A stretch of DNA of 64,000 bases from Cyclaneusma minus (GCA_037179335.1 JAKZHN010000009.1:310001-374000); one strand, 5' to 3'. Positions 28,088-40,703 are shown, numbered from the stretch's first letter. Notes: generated by a model from the sequence alone, not told the origin. Numbers and translations are program-made.

Positions 28088-31000
28088 ATAGAGAATGAGC
28101 CCCTTTGTTTGTCCATCAATTGTCAATGAGTGACCTTTCCCTGATGTGCTGCGAGTGACTACTGTGTTCATCTTTGTGACTTGTCTTCCTTGCATATGAG
28201 TCCCGTATGAGTCGAGGTATGAATTCCATTCTCCCCGGCCCTACAGCACTTCCCCTGAGTCAGATTCAGAGACAGGACCCCGGCATATCCTGAGTCTGTA
28301 GAGCCATATCGAAGTCGCAACCAAACCAGTCGTCGAACTCCTTTGGACAGTCATTCTTCCGCACCATCTTCACAAAAGGTCCCGCCCGATCTTCACATGA
28401 GGTCTGTGACTTGCTCCCAGTTAACCATCCGCGGGGTATGATCTCCGCAAACCCGACAACCCCAGCAACCAGTTGTCGCCGCCGAGCATTGCAGTATTCA
28501 AGCCTTGGGTGTCTCAAGCGCTCTTTGTATCCTCCACAGCAATCACCAGACCTCCCCACATATCAACTCAGCAACCAGATCGACAATGCTGGTCGTTTCC
28601 AACGACCACAGTCGTCATGCCCAAGCCGATCAGAAATCATACAGCTCTGTGAGGGTGACCGGGCGAGTGAAGAAGAGCAAGCAAGCAGCCCAGAACGCCA
28701 GCGATGGCAACGAGCAAGGCTCTCATCCGTGGACCATTGTTCGAACAAGGAAAACTGGTATCGTTTGCTTGGCATCAAGGATCCGGGAGAGCAAACTGCA
28801 TCTGTTCCAGCACCTTCACTGACGTCGTTGCAGTATCTTCATCATCTTGATCCCCAGTATATGTCGATCGCTCTTCCGATTGCCTTCTGGGATGTGTTGA
28901 TGACACACAACATTCAATCCTTCAGGCCGTCCCTGCAACAGCAAGAAGAGAAGCAGGAAGAAGATCCAGACAAGGGGGACACCGAGAAAACCGAGAAAAC
29001 CGAGCATATCGAGAAGCAGCAGAGGATTCGGAGAGGCCTCGGCCATGTTCCTCGTTCCGGATGACGATGATATTCCTTGAGCAGGCAGTTTCCAGTCCAG
29101 TCTTCCAACACTTCGTCGAGAGAGAAACGCTTCTTTCTCCAGCTCGCCAACACAGGCAGGAACGAGAGCTGCAGCAGTCCAGTCGTGTGTTCGAGTCCGA
29201 ATCCTTCGAAAGCCTCGGGCAAGACGCTCGTCGAAAAAGGTGCTTGTCGTCACGAGAATGCACTCGGATCACCCTCTCGCAGCGACCAGCTGATTGCCTC
29301 CAGTCAGGAATACTCGCACTCAGAAAAGAGCCTTGATCTTGAATGTAAAGGTCGCGGTGCAAGCATTTGGCGAACGTAGATCGGAGATCTGGACGGGATG
29401 GAGGTGAAGAAGCTGCCGAAAAGGCCCGCGGGGCACAGATACTCCGAGGTGAAGCTCGCAGACAACAAATGCTGTCCGGTCTCGAGGCTGTGGTCGATGC
29501 CAGTCGTCGGCGATTGTCTCGAGGTTGGATCTTGGGGTAGTGTAACGCTGCGATGGCCGAAGTTGCCGGCCAATTGCTGTTGACGGCAGAGGACGCAGAA
29601 TTGACGGCGGTCTCGAGAATCATGTCGCCAGGTCAGTAAAGCGTATGATGCTGAGCAGAGCAGAGGAAGAGAGCCTGCTGTCAACAGAAGCGTTGACGGG
29701 AAGCTGAGTACATGCATTGGGAAGACCAGCAACGAGCCGTTGCGGAAGAGAGAAGTAACTGCTGGGTCGATCGGGAATGTTGACTACGATGATGAAGGTG
29801 ATGGAAAGACAGTCGGCACGAGAGAGGGCTAATGACTGCTCGGATGGTTGCAAGCTCCGTTCGCGTTGTGATGGATGCGTCGCTAATCCTGGCATTGGAA
29901 GCAGGCCAGGGGACGACTAGGACATGCGACAAAGTTGCGTGTGGAAGTTTACGTCGATTCGAGTCCTCATGGAAATCCGTCCAGTCACCCTTCTTCGATA
30001 CCAGTTAGAGAGCCACTGAAGAATTCAGGTGTCTCGACATTTTTGGCGGTTCGGACTCCTTGCAGCTGATCAGGTTGCGAAGACCCCAAGATCGCTGGCT
30101 GGTTTGTATGAGCTGCAGCCAAACGGAATGCCCACCTAGTCCGAGGCTGTAGTTCCATGAGCTCCATCCGGATGGGATGGGCGGAGGAATTGGATTGTGG
30201 GAGATGGGAGAGATGTGAGGCCACACCAGCCTCGAGTTCGAGGCCGTGTGCTTGACTGTGCTCTATTGGCTTCAAATTTGGCCTCTAAGACTTCCGACGG
30301 GCATTTCCCTTCCTCATTTCAACTTGTGGCAGCAGTTAGCCGTCAGAATCACAATTGTTTTCAATTTGAATTGTTTGAGATTTTCTCGTTCTTTGAAAGA
30401 AATGTTCCTAGAGTAGGCCTCCTCTTTGAGGATACTCCTAGTCTTTGAGGGTATTCTTAATCACTGGGGAGATTCCCAATTGCTGGGAATATTCCCAATT
30501 ATTTGGGATGTTCCTGATTATTGAAGGGGGGCTCAGACTTGTTGAGGGAGAGACATCTGGATGTTGGGAGAGGGAACTGGAAATGGGGTAGCCGAGGTGG
30601 TTTTTTCGGGACGAGTTGACGACCGGTAAATAGTCTGATGTCTCAGATTTGAAAGCATGAACGAGTAAGAGTTTCTGGGGTCAATCTAAATTTCAGATCA
30701 AGAACAAGATCTCACGGCAGCAGCTTGCCTTATAGTTGAGACTCAGGTTTGGATGTGAAAGAGTCGACGTTTGGGGTGAGGGGAGGATGTCTTCCCAGCG
30801 CAGTGCACACAGGCTGATCAGTGCACGATGCCGCATAGCTTGAACGAACATCACAACTTAAGAAGAAGCCCTGAAATTAGAATCCAAATTCAAGACATAA
30901 TTTAACTAAGCATAATTACTAAACCTTGTATGAAACAAAAGAGGATACGGATTCAAGATGTTTCCAATCTCAGACATGTCCAGACTAAGAAAAAGATTCG

Positions 31001-31271
31001 ATGCGGCTCCTGGGCTGCTAGTGCCCCGCTTAAAGTGGTACCTGCGTATCGCACCCAGCGCACCAGTGAGCATCATTGCATGCGATCAAACCGCCATGTG
31101 CCTAATTATCAGATCTGAACTGCGAACCACCTGCGACAAGAAGCCAAGTGACAGCATGTGGACTGCGTAGTCGCTGATTGCGCCGATGCCCCCATCCAGG
31201 TCTCGCCCGGAAAGAGCCCCTCCTATTCTGTCACCTCGAAATTCACCGCCCGGCGACGACCAAACGACAAA
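28088..31271. other. gene-poor stretch with scattered coding-like pieces
   Basis: 28580-28825 and 28930-29065 give Lys/Glu-rich readings (EEKQEEDPDKGDTEKTEKTE). 29397-29637 gives a helical reading (EEAAEKARGAQILRGEARRQ ... MAEVAGQLLLTAEDAELTAV) broken by one TAG. Nothing joins into a gene. 29640-30360 shows no signal on either strand. 30400-30540 is an AT-rich quasi-palindromic array. 30540-31270 is spacer and the nudF promoter. Confidence 0.4.
30440..30530. repeat. AT-rich quasi-palindromic array, copy 2
   Basis: Words like GGGAATATTCCCAATTATTT recur at 18-19-bp steps. Similar arrays occur in the fold-back arms near 19.95-20.1 kb and at 53.18-53.24 kb. Confidence 0.6.
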
Positions 31272-32715
31272 ATGAGCCACCAGATATTGACACCACGCCA
31301 GGCCGAGGAGCTGTGAGCCCTTTCACAATCTCTACGTCCCTACTGTGCTGACTAGGAAATAGGCACAAGTCTATAATCGCATACCTCGATTCTGCGGGCC
31401 TGACGAACAGCGCGACCACTCTACGGGAGGAGCTGAACATTGGCGACAATTTCGATGCCGCGACCTCCAAAAAATATGAAGGTCTTATGGAGAAGAAATG
31501 GACCTCCGTCGTGCGGCTGCAGAAGAAGGTACTTGAGCACAGTCGCTATATCTTCAAAGATGCTAATCCAATGGCAAGATTATGGAATTAGAATCGAAGA
31601 ACGCAACCTTACAAACCGAACTCGACCAAGCCACACCCAGCTCTCTATCGAGGCGGAACCAAGACCCTACAAGCTGGCTTCCTCGCGCCCCCGCCAAATA
31701 CACACTGCAGTCACATAGAGACCCCGTCACATGCGTCGCCTTCCACCCCGTATTCTCGTCGCTCGCGTCCGGCTCCGAAGACTATACGATCAAGATCTGG
31801 GACTGGGAGCTGGGAGAACTGGAGAGAACGCTGAAAGGCCACACGAGAGCAGTGTTGTCTGTGGATTTTGGCGGACCGAAAGGCGCCACGTTGCTGGCAT
31901 CATGTTCAAGCGATCTCACGATCAAACTATGGGATCCCAGCGCCGAGTACAAGAACGTTCGGACATTGCCTGGACACGATCATTCGGTTTCGGCAGTGCG
32001 GTTTATGACGGGAAATCTGCTTGTGTCCGCAAGTCGAGATACATCGCTGCGGATATGGGATGTAGTAACAGGATATTGTGTGAAAACGATTCGGGGACAC
32101 GGCGACTGGGTACGAGACGTGACGCCTTCATTCGACGGCCAATGGCTCGTATCAGGAGGAAATGATCGGACGGCCAGGGTATGGGATGTGTCATCCGGCG
32201 AAGCCAAAGCGACATTGGTAGGCCACGAAAACTTCATCGAATGCTGTGTTTTTGCGCCGCCGGCGAGCTATGGATATTTAGCCACCTTAGCAGGCATGAA
32301 GAAACCACCACCAGCAACCAGTTCCGCCGAGTATGTGGCGACTGGCGCAAGAGACAAGACAATAAAGCTATGGGATGCGAGGGGGATATTGATCAAGACG
32401 CTTATAGGTCATGACAACTGGATACGGGGGCTGGCTTTCCACCCAGGAGGGAAATATCTGCTGAGTGTATCCGACGATAAAACGCTGCGGTGTTGGGATC
32501 TCTCGCAAGAAGGGAAATTGGTCAAGACGCTCGACGACGTGCATGGGCATTTTGTGAGCTGCATTCGCTGGGCACCTGGGCTCGTGGAAGACGCTCCGGC
32601 CGAGAATGGGGCTGCAGCTAATGGAACGAAGAAGGAAGATGCAGGCAAAGTGCGAATTCGCTGCGCCATTGCTACGGGAAGCGTGGACTTGGGTGTACGA
32701 GTCTTTACTGCATGA
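31272..32715 (+). CDS. nudF: nuclear distribution protein LIS1/NudF/PAC1
   Basis: Three exons: 31272-31312, 31363-31528 and 31579-32715, giving 447 residues. Both introns are 50 nt with clear branch sites (CTGAC at 31348; CTAAT at 31563). The LisH dimer motif is in residues 7-40 (RQAEELHKSIIAYLDSAGLT). A coiled coil follows (KKWTSVVRLQKKIMELESKN), then seven WD40 repeats from about residue 110, the first YTLQSHRDPVTCVAFHP and the last ending GSVDLGVRVFTA. A typical Ala/Asn-rich insert lies before the last blade. LIS1 binds the dynein motor with NudE/NudEL and is needed for nuclear migration and hyphal growth. Length and exon layout match other fungi; nothing is missing. Confidence 0.97.
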
Positions 32716-33653
32716 TCGTCAGCTCATTGGCGTCATGGCGTCAAAGGGGCGGCTGGCTCGGTTTAGAGAATTTGGAGGGGTAGCGGTGTGGATGGTCTTT
32801 GGAGGCTTTCTCGTGAATGTGTTATTTGCTGAGATAAGACGATAGATATCTTCAGGATATTTGTCCGCGTTGTTTATGCGAAAAATTGCTGGCTGCTCTA
32901 TGTACGTCTTATGATAATATGACCTGACGATGTATATAAGCACAAAATTCAGGCAAAGCTGCCGGTTAGACTCGGTAGTGAAGATGAGAGTATGCCGGAG
33001 TGCAGTCGGAATTTTTCGGGAAAATTTATGCTTACCCCTGACCCTTTTCACACTCATAGCATGAGGACTTGGGCCAGGGCTCAGAGTCAGGGCTCAGGAG
33101 AAGGGGTATCCAGTATGCAGACTTTTTTTCGTGTCACCGCAGCTCTCAATATATATCCCCTCCTCTCAAGAGTTGGACGAAATGTATAGAATGTATACAA
33201 TAGCGGACGCCGGACCAGTCTGATCGTCTGGCCTCAGGACGTCTGGCCTCAGGACTAGGAGCACTTCCAAATTACACACAGCATGGTCTCAGGGGCTTCT
33301 ACAGTCCTGCCCAGTAATTACTAGCCACGTTGTAAAATGTAAACACATTGAAGAAATGCAGCTTCACTCAAGCCCATGGGCGACTGGATGAGTATGTGTC
33401 GGGATTTGGTACATTCAAGCGTTCAATTCTGTTCTAATCTGATTTCCAAAACTTGGAACATTGAAGATACGGACTTTGGCTACTATGACACGACGACAGG
33501 GTTCCAATGTAGATACTAGATCAACCATAGTATAATAGATATCTAACCCCAAACCCACGACCCCAAGATCCCCGACTCCCTCGCAAATATATACCTTTCA
33601 CATCTTCCCCCCCTTCCCTTCACAAGCCCTTATCCCCTATCCTATCCCATCCC
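32716..33653. other. intergenic; 15-bp tandem repeat at 33226-33255
   Basis: No gene. gtctggcctcaggac occurs twice in tandem at 33226-33240 and 33241-33255. Confidence 0.5.
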
Positions 33654-33872
33654 CTACCTTCTTCCTCTCCCCCACTCCCCACGTCTCCTGCACTCACACC
33701 CAGGACAACTCGAAAGCACCTTCCCCGTCCCCTTGCAATGGCGACAATCTATCTTCGAGTCATAAGGATGCATACCCCTGCCGCTGCAAGAAAAGCAATT
33801 CAGGGCTTCGACGCGGATTGTGTAGTCTTTTCCTCGGCATTGGGTGCACGCATTAGTTGCCTTTGGGGGCAT
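33654..33872 (-). CDS. small CxxC-rich protein, DnaJ zinc-finger-like
   Basis: 72 residues from the ATG at 33872. Four CxxC pairs: C9-C12, C26-C29, C43-C46 and C56-C59, plus C61. Three are followed by Gly-containing loops (CSGRG, CKGTG, CRGKD), the CxxCxGxG pattern of the DnaJ cysteine-rich domain, which folds as two zinc sites. J-domain and substrate-binding parts are absent and no neighbour supplies them, so it is a stand-alone finger. Stand-alone proteins of this kind act as thiol/zinc chaperones or assembly factors in other organisms; its role here is unknown. The tail CRRRGEWGRGRR is basic. The spacing of Cys makes chance unlikely. Confidence 0.7.
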   Translation of the reverse strand: MPPKATNACTQCRGKDYTIRVEALNCFSCSGRGMHPYDSKIDCRHCKGTGKVLSSCPGCECRRRGEWGRGRR

Positions 33873-34737
33873 TCATATCTTCGTTGCCTTTCCTTTTCTT
33901 TGTGTTAGTAGTTTCGGATAGGGTAGGTGAGGTAAGGTGCTCGGGGATCTGGATTAATTGGATAGGTAGGCAGCAAGTGAGGAAGTACTTAATACTGACA
34001 GTTAGGGTTAGGATGTGGATGGGGTTGACATGATGGCGGAGTTCTCTATTTGTGTCGTTGTCTTTGAATTTGGTAAAAGTTGTGGCAGGACGGTGTGGTG
34101 CCTTTTGAGAATATTTAGCTGTAGAAGAGCAATGTGAGAAGACCAGTAGCCTAGAGGCTTGGGATTCTGTATGCTGCAGGTATCAAAGAACAGTCTAAGA
34201 GTTGGGTGAATAGTGATTTCTATCAGAGATATCAGAGATGAGAAGAGATGTCCAGTTCCTGTTTTTATATCTTCAATGGTGCACATTCGTGACGGCGACT
34301 TGCCGCCCTAGCAGGCGTACCTGTCACCGAATGGAAGGAGATAGTATATTCACCATTGATAACTGTGATCCTGTTCACTGTGGTCACCACTTCATCTGGC
34401 TAAAAAAGGATATTCTGCTTTGAAGGAAGGTGTAAAGCTGAAATCAAATGCTTTCCCGGACCATCATTGTAGAATATGCACGATTGGTGCCGAAGATGGA
34501 TATTTCTGTCGACTCCAGGAGAGTCTGTCGCCTGCAGAAAAGACCGTCAACTGAACTGGGAACTGTCGATTCAAACCGAGACTATCGACTGTAGGAATTG
34601 ACCCGACTCACCAAATTTTGCAGCCTCTTCTTATTCTTCTCCGCACGAGTTTCTCCGTCACCTTTCAATGTCTTTATGGCGCCGGACTGCAATCGACAAC
34701 TCCGACTACGGCCGACGTCGCCGCTTTTAGTGCAACC
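33873..34737. other. divergent spacer between CxxC gene and vps35
   Basis: No gene motif. 34595-34737 is a CT-rich leader open in the vps35 frame but without an ATG before 34738. Confidence 0.45.
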
Positions 34738-37700
34738 ATGGCAGCGAGATCAGCTTGGAGCAGTGCCTATTCGTACCAAGCAGTCCCCCAAGTTGCGCCA
34801 GTCTCGACATCAGTCCCGAGAACAGCAAACACCGGCAGGCCTGTGCCAGATACTCCTCGCGGATCGACCACAGCAGGCACCACTACCGGCAACATGGCTA
34901 CTCCTCCTGCGATCGAGGACCAGGCCCGCTTGCTCGAGGATGCCTTGGCTGTGGTACGCCAGCAGACCATGATGATGCGCAAGTGCTTGGAGACGCCGGG
35001 GAAGCTCATGGACGCTCTGAAGTGCAGGTATGCTGCCGTCCCTATGCCCCAGAGTCCAGTGCGCCGTCAACAGGTGCCGAGGCGCCAACATCTGCTTGAT
35101 CTCGTGCTGACCCTTCTGCGCATAGCTCTACCCTCGTGTCGGAGCTACGGACTGCCAGTCTGGGCCCGAAGCAGTACTACGAACTGTACATGGCTGTATT
35201 CGATGCTCTGCGCCATCTTTCTGTCTACCTCCGAGAATCGCATCCGGTGAACCACCTCGCCGACTTGTACGAGCTCGTCCAGTATGCCGGCAACATCGTG
35301 CCTAGGCTGTATCTTATGATAACAGTGGGCACTGTCTACATGGCCATTGAAGATGCGCCAGTCAAGGAGATCATGAAGGACATGATGGAGATGAGCAGGG
35401 GCGTTCAGCATCCGATACGAGGTCTCTTTCTGCGATACTACCTGTCTGGACAAGCCCGCGATCACCTACCTACCGGCAGCTCAGATGGTCCCGAGGGCAA
35501 CCTGCAAGACTCCATAAGCTTCATCTTGACCAACTTTGTGGAAATGAACAAGCTTTGGGTCAGGTTACAACATCAAGGTCACTCGAGGGAGAGGGAGCAG
35601 AGGATGAGGGAGCGCCGAGAACTACAGTTGCTGGTAGGCAGCAATTTGGTCCGTCTCAGCCAGCTGGTAGACTTGGATGCATACAAGACTGTCATTTTAC
35701 AACCTTTGTTGGAGCAAGTCGTCCAATGTCGAGATGTTCTGGCTCAGGAGTACCTCCTCGAAGTTATCACCCAGGTCTTCCCTGACGAATTCCACCTACA
35801 TACTCTGGACCAATTCTTAGCGGCAGTATCTCGACTCAATCCTCACGTCAATGTCAAGGCTATCGTCATTGGTTTGATGGATAGGTTATCAGCATATGCT
35901 GCAAGAGAAGCAGAGGCCGAGCCGGAAGGCGACCGTCAAAAGTTGGAGGAAGAGGCCATCAGCAAGCTATTGGCGAATGTCCGCCTGAACAAGGAGAAGA
36001 AGGAGGATTCGCCAAGTGTTGCAGATACAGAGACCACAGCCGTCAACGGCGAGGCCACCCTCAGACCATCCGAAGAAGGAACACCCATTGTTGCCGACAC
36101 GGAGTCGACGGCTGTCAACGGCGACGAGGCACCAGCTGAAGCTAAGAACAGAGGAATACCCGAGAACGTGAAGCTCTATGAGATTTTCTTCGAGCAAGTC
36201 ATCAACCTCGTCAATGCTCAGCATCTACCCATCCAGGATACCATTGCTCTCCTGGTTTCTCTGGCGAATATGGCTCTCAACATATACCCCGAGAGACTCG
36301 ATTACATGGACCAGATTCTGGACTACGCCAACCAGAAAGTTAAGCAGCACGCCAACAGTGCCGATCTGCACTCGCAAGTCTGCCAGCAACACATCCTCAA
36401 TCTCCTCTTGGCTCCTCTCAAATCCTACGTTTCTCTATTTACCGCCCTCGCCCTCCCTCAATACGTCCCCTTATTACACTCTCAAACATACCCCACACGT
36501 CGAGCCGTTGCCGGCGAAGTTGCTCGTAGCCTGCAACGCAATCTAACCCCAATCTCCACCGTTCCGCACCTTGAAAGCGTTCTCGAAATCCTTAAAGTGA
36601 TAATCCGCGAGGGCGTTCAAGCCCCCGGCGTCCAACGCCGCTCTGTCGAAACCGAAGACACGCTCGAAGAACAAGGCTGGCTAGCACGCATTGTTCACCT
36701 CATTCAAAGCCCCGACAACGATACGCAATTCAAGCTGCTTCAGACTACACGAAAAGCATATGCTGAAGGCAATGATCGCGTGAAGTTTACGACGCCGGCA
36801 CTCATTACTTCGGCTATGAAGTTGGCTCGCAAGTACAAGCAAAGGGAGCACTATGCTGATAACTGGTCGAGCCAGTCCTCTGCACTGTACAAATTCATGC
36901 ACTCCTCCATCTCGTCTCTGTACACACGTCTCCCCAGCTCCGCCGACCAATGCCTGCGCCTTTTCGTATCCTGTGGTCAAATTGCCGATCAATGCGGTTT
37001 CGAAGAAGTGTGCTATGAATTCTTCGCTCAGGCGTTTACTATCTACGAAGAGTCGATAAGTGATTCGCGGGCACAGTTCCAGGCTGTCTGCGTGATTGCA
37101 CAGGCTCTGCACGAGACGAGAGGATTCAGTAAGGAAAATTATGATACGTTGATTACGAAGTGTGCGCTGCATGGAAGCAAGTTGTTGAAGAAGCCGGATC
37201 AGTGTAGAGCGGTTTATTTGGCGAGTCATCTTTGGTGGGCGGTGCCGATTCAGGCGAGGGGAGAGGAGGATGATAAGGATGTGAGTTTTTGCCCCTGTGC
37301 TGCTGCTGCTGTGATGGTTTTGAGATTGTGGTGAGGGCAATGTGCTGACGGTGTGTTGCAGCTTTACCGTGATGGCAAGCGTGTGCTGGAGTGTCTACAA
37401 CGTGCGCTGAGAGTTGCAGATGCTTGTATGGACACTGCTGTGTCGGTTGAGCTCTTCGTCGAGATTCTCAACCGCTACGTCTACTATTTCGACCAGCAGA
37501 ACGAAGCCGTAAGATCCCTCTTGTTATTTCTTGTTTTCCAGCCTGTCTATCTTTCAGGAGCGGTGGATACACATGCTGACATCGTTGCGTTTGAAGATTA
37601 CGACGAAATATCTGAATGGACTGATCGAGCTCATCCACTCGAACCTGTCCACGAACCAGGAATCGGCCACGATCGAGCAGCCTCGAAAGCATTTCCAGCG

Positions 37701-37761
37701 CACCATCGAGTACATTGCGTCTCGAGAATACGACGGTATTGTCACGAGTCCGCCAAAATAG
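34738..37761 (+). CDS. vps35: retromer subunit VPS35
   Basis: Exons 34738-35027, 35126-37280, 37362-37508 and 37597-37761 give 918 residues. All introns (98, 81 and 88 nt) have GT..AG ends; branches CTGAC are visible at 35106 and 37576. Diagnostic segments: ALKCSSTLVSELRTASLGPK, YYELYMAVFDALRHLSVYL, and the VPS26-binding PRLYL near residue 156; the C-terminal part is alpha-solenoid ending REYDGIVTSPPK. VPS35 is the scaffold of the retromer, binding VPS26 and VPS29 to return receptors from endosomes to the Golgi. An acidic linker (about residues 365-435) contains VADTE(T/S)TAVNG twice, an insert typical in position but with its own duplication. The N-terminus has about 60 Ser/Thr/Pro-rich residues ahead of the conserved start (IEDQARLLEDALAVVRQQTM). 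Confident call. Confidence 0.97.
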
Positions 37762-38837
37762 TTGTTTCTAGAGTTCTTCAGGTCCAATGCGGATGGTGGG
37801 GCGGGGTCTCCGTTTGCATCCTACTAATTCAGGGCGGCTACTGAATACATACAGCTATGGATTGTCGTACTTTTACGAAGCACTTTTATGTGCGGCAAAA
37901 GTTGGTCAAGGGCCGAGAGAAAGACCAGGCGCCCTGTCGCTCTGGCTGCTGTTTGTTTACATTTGTATATATTTTGATGAGAGCAGCGACGAATGGTCGC
38001 AAGATGTGGCATAGCGTGCAATGATAATGGTTCTTCTGCTTCGAGCTTGTACCGACGAAGACCATGTGCCGTGAGTTGAAGTTGTGTCTGCTACATTTTC
38101 AATTTTCGGACTTGCTGCACTTGAGTATATATGTAGTCGATGCTGGTTGAGGTTTTAACTCTTAGATACGATGCCGATAACTTGGGCCAATCTGTCTCAT
38201 CAGGAGGCCGTGGAGAAGAGAGAGGGTCACAGGGCTGAAATCTATTTTTGGCAGCAATGCAAGCATCGTCAATCACAAGCGGGCGATTCTGACATCGAGA
38301 AGGCAGAACACAGCAACGAGTATCCACAGATTTCGATCCTCTGGTAAGATAAGTGGCAACGACTACGTGGATATTTCTTCACATAATCACCAGCCATCCC
38401 CAGAATCGCCATGTTTTTGAATATGTGGTTTTAGTGGGGCCACAATCCCAGCCACTCGTGCCAAGAGGCTAGAGTTGCGGCTGTGCTGTCAAGTGCGTCA
38501 CTCTTCTCGCCTCCTCACAGGCTCCAGCCATTACGAAACTATCCTCTCACACTGGCGAAATGGACTGAGGTTCCTTGCATCGTGAAAGAAAAAGGATGAT
38601 AAGAGGCTACATAAGCGCGATATATTAGTGCTGCTGCCTGATCAATCTTTGCTATCCCACATCTTGCTGAACTTGATTAACATCCACAGCTCCACATCCT
38701 CCATCATCACCGGATTCCAGCTTCACAGCCTTCGTTTCTACCCACCTACCTAACCTAACGACATCTTCACCCGCTGCCCCTCTTTCAGTGCCGTTTTCCC
38801 GTTACCTGGAAATTACACAGATACTGAACATTGGACG
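37762..38837. other. intergenic, annexin promoter
   Basis: No gene. 38640-38837 is CT-rich with repeated cctaac/ccacc words, as in strong fungal promoters. Confidence 0.45.
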
Positions 38838-40479
38838 ATGTCGTACTATCCACCAAATCAGGGCGGATATCCGCCCCCGGGAGGCCGTGAGTTCTTGCTG
38901 TGCCCGTCCGGCGCATGTTGTTAGCAATTTGAAGAGTAACTAACAGCATCACTCTAGAATACCCTCCTCCACAACACCAACAGTCATACGGTTACGGCGC
39001 ACCACCTCCAGGCCCTCCCCCACCCCAAGGCTACGGCGGCTACGGAGCTCCCTCCCCCCAACCTCCCCAGCAATACGGCCAACCCCCATACGGCGCCCCT
39101 CCTCCACAACAATATGGACAGCCACCCGGCCCCTACGGAGCACCTCCCCCCATCCCCCCACCACCCCAAGGCTACGGCGCCTCCGGCGGATACGGCGCCC
39201 CCTCACCCCAACCTCCGCAGCAATCCTACGGAGGAGGAGGAGGAAGATACGGCGCCCCGCCTCCCCAGCAGCAATACACCCCCCCGACCCCCCCATCCCT
39301 CGGCTACGGCCCTCCCCAAGCCATCCAATGGGACGGCGTCCCCTCCGCCGAAAACCTGCGCAAAGCAATGAAAGGCTTCGGCACCAACGAGAAACTGCTC
39401 ATCCAAACCCTCACACCCCTCGATGCGCTGCAGATCGCTACCGTGCGCCAGACGTTCAACTATCGCTTTAGTCGCAACTTGGAGAAAGATATCGAATCTG
39501 AGACTTCGAGTTGGTTTTGCGAAGGCTTGTGTGCGCTGGTGCGTGGACCGCTGGGGCAGGATGTGCATCTGGTGCATAGCGCGATGGCGGGTATGGGGAC
39601 TAAGGAATCTGTGTTGAATGACGTGCTACTTTCGCGCTCGAATGCGGATCTGCAAGCTGTTAAGAGGGAGTATGAGAGGGTTTATAGGAAGCCATTGGAG
39701 GCGGCTGTGAAGGGCGATTTGAGCATGAAGACGGAGCGGCATTTTATGATGGTGCTGGCGGCGAATCGTATGGAGGAGAGTGCGCCGGTGGTGCCGCAGC
39801 AGGTGGAGCAGGATGTGATGGAGATTTATAAGGCGACGGAGGGGAAGGTGGGGACGGATGAGCTGCTGGTGTGTAGTATTTTGAGTAGTAGGAGCGATGC
39901 GATGATTAGGGCGATAGCGCAGACTTACGAGGGGAGGTTTCGGAGGGGATTGGATACTGTTATTCACAAGGTGAGATACCCCCCACCCCCTTTTTCCAGT
40001 TGCGTCAATCTGCGGAGACGATGCCATGGGGCGGTTTGAGAGGCTTGAGGTTGCGTTCAAGCGAAGCGTCTATGCGTATCTTACTTGATCTCCCAAGACC
40101 ATGCATCATCTCCCCCCTCAAACCATTCCTCCATTCCTCACTCATCTCCTCCTTTCCCCATCACCGCAATCACTAACACCCCATGAATCAGGAATTCAGC
40201 GGCCACATGCGCAGCGCCTTGCTCCACCAACTCCTCTCCGCAACCGACCGGCCCCTCTACCACGCCACGCTCCTCGAAGAAGCCATGGCGGGCGCCGGCA
40301 CCAAAGACCATCTCCTCGTGCAGCGCATTGTGCGCTATCACTGGGACCGCAACCATATGAACCAGGTGAAGGGGGCTTATAAACATAAATATCGGAAGGA
40401 TTTGGTTACTAGGGTTAGGGGGGAGACGAGCGGGGATTATGAAAGATTGTTGGTTGGGTGTATTGAGGGTGGTGCGTGA
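38838..40479 (+). CDS. annexin with Pro/Gly/Tyr-rich N-terminal head
   Basis: Exons 38838-38886, 38958-39970 and 40192-40479 give 449 residues. The introns (71 and 221 nt) have CTAAC branches at 38940 and 40173. Residues 1-135 are YPPPG/YGAPPP-type repeats, as in the long heads of fungal and Dictyostelium annexins. Four annexin repeats follow; calcium-loop equivalents are KGFGTNEKLLIQTL, AGMGTKESVLNDVL, GKVGTDELLVCSIL and AGAGTKDHLLVQRI, each ahead of the usual R.....Y pattern. Annexins bind acidic phospholipids with calcium at membranes; roles in secretion, membrane repair and septa are proposed in fungi. Loop 3 and loop 4 keep Gly-Thr; the acidic cap residues are only partly kept, so calcium binding at single sites may be weak. 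Family call is firm. Confidence 0.95.
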
Positions 40480-40703
40480 GGCGTTTGGGGAATGAGGGGA
40501 AGGGGGGAAATGGTTTGGAATGGGTATCGAGGAGGGAACACTGGGAGGATTGGGTATAGGGGGAGTTGGGGGCTTTTCGGCTTCTGGGTGCCAGAGGGCA
40601 GATCATGGGACTACGGGCTAGGTATTCAAGCTACCTATGCTTGCTTATTCGTAATTGCTAAATTGCTAATGCTATGAATCCATTCTCAACGATCGTTTAG
40701 CTG

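Noticed and set aside
20935..29640. Explaining the broken block by RIP
   Set aside because: Breaks are mainly frameshifts and GC-rich codons persist; no excess of TpA or of C-to-T stops was apparent by eye. RIP-like changes fit only the MetRS copy.
38949..39368. Gly/Arg-rich minus-strand frame opposite the annexin head
   Set aside because: Complement of the Pro/Gly/Tyr repeat; composition explained by the sense strand.
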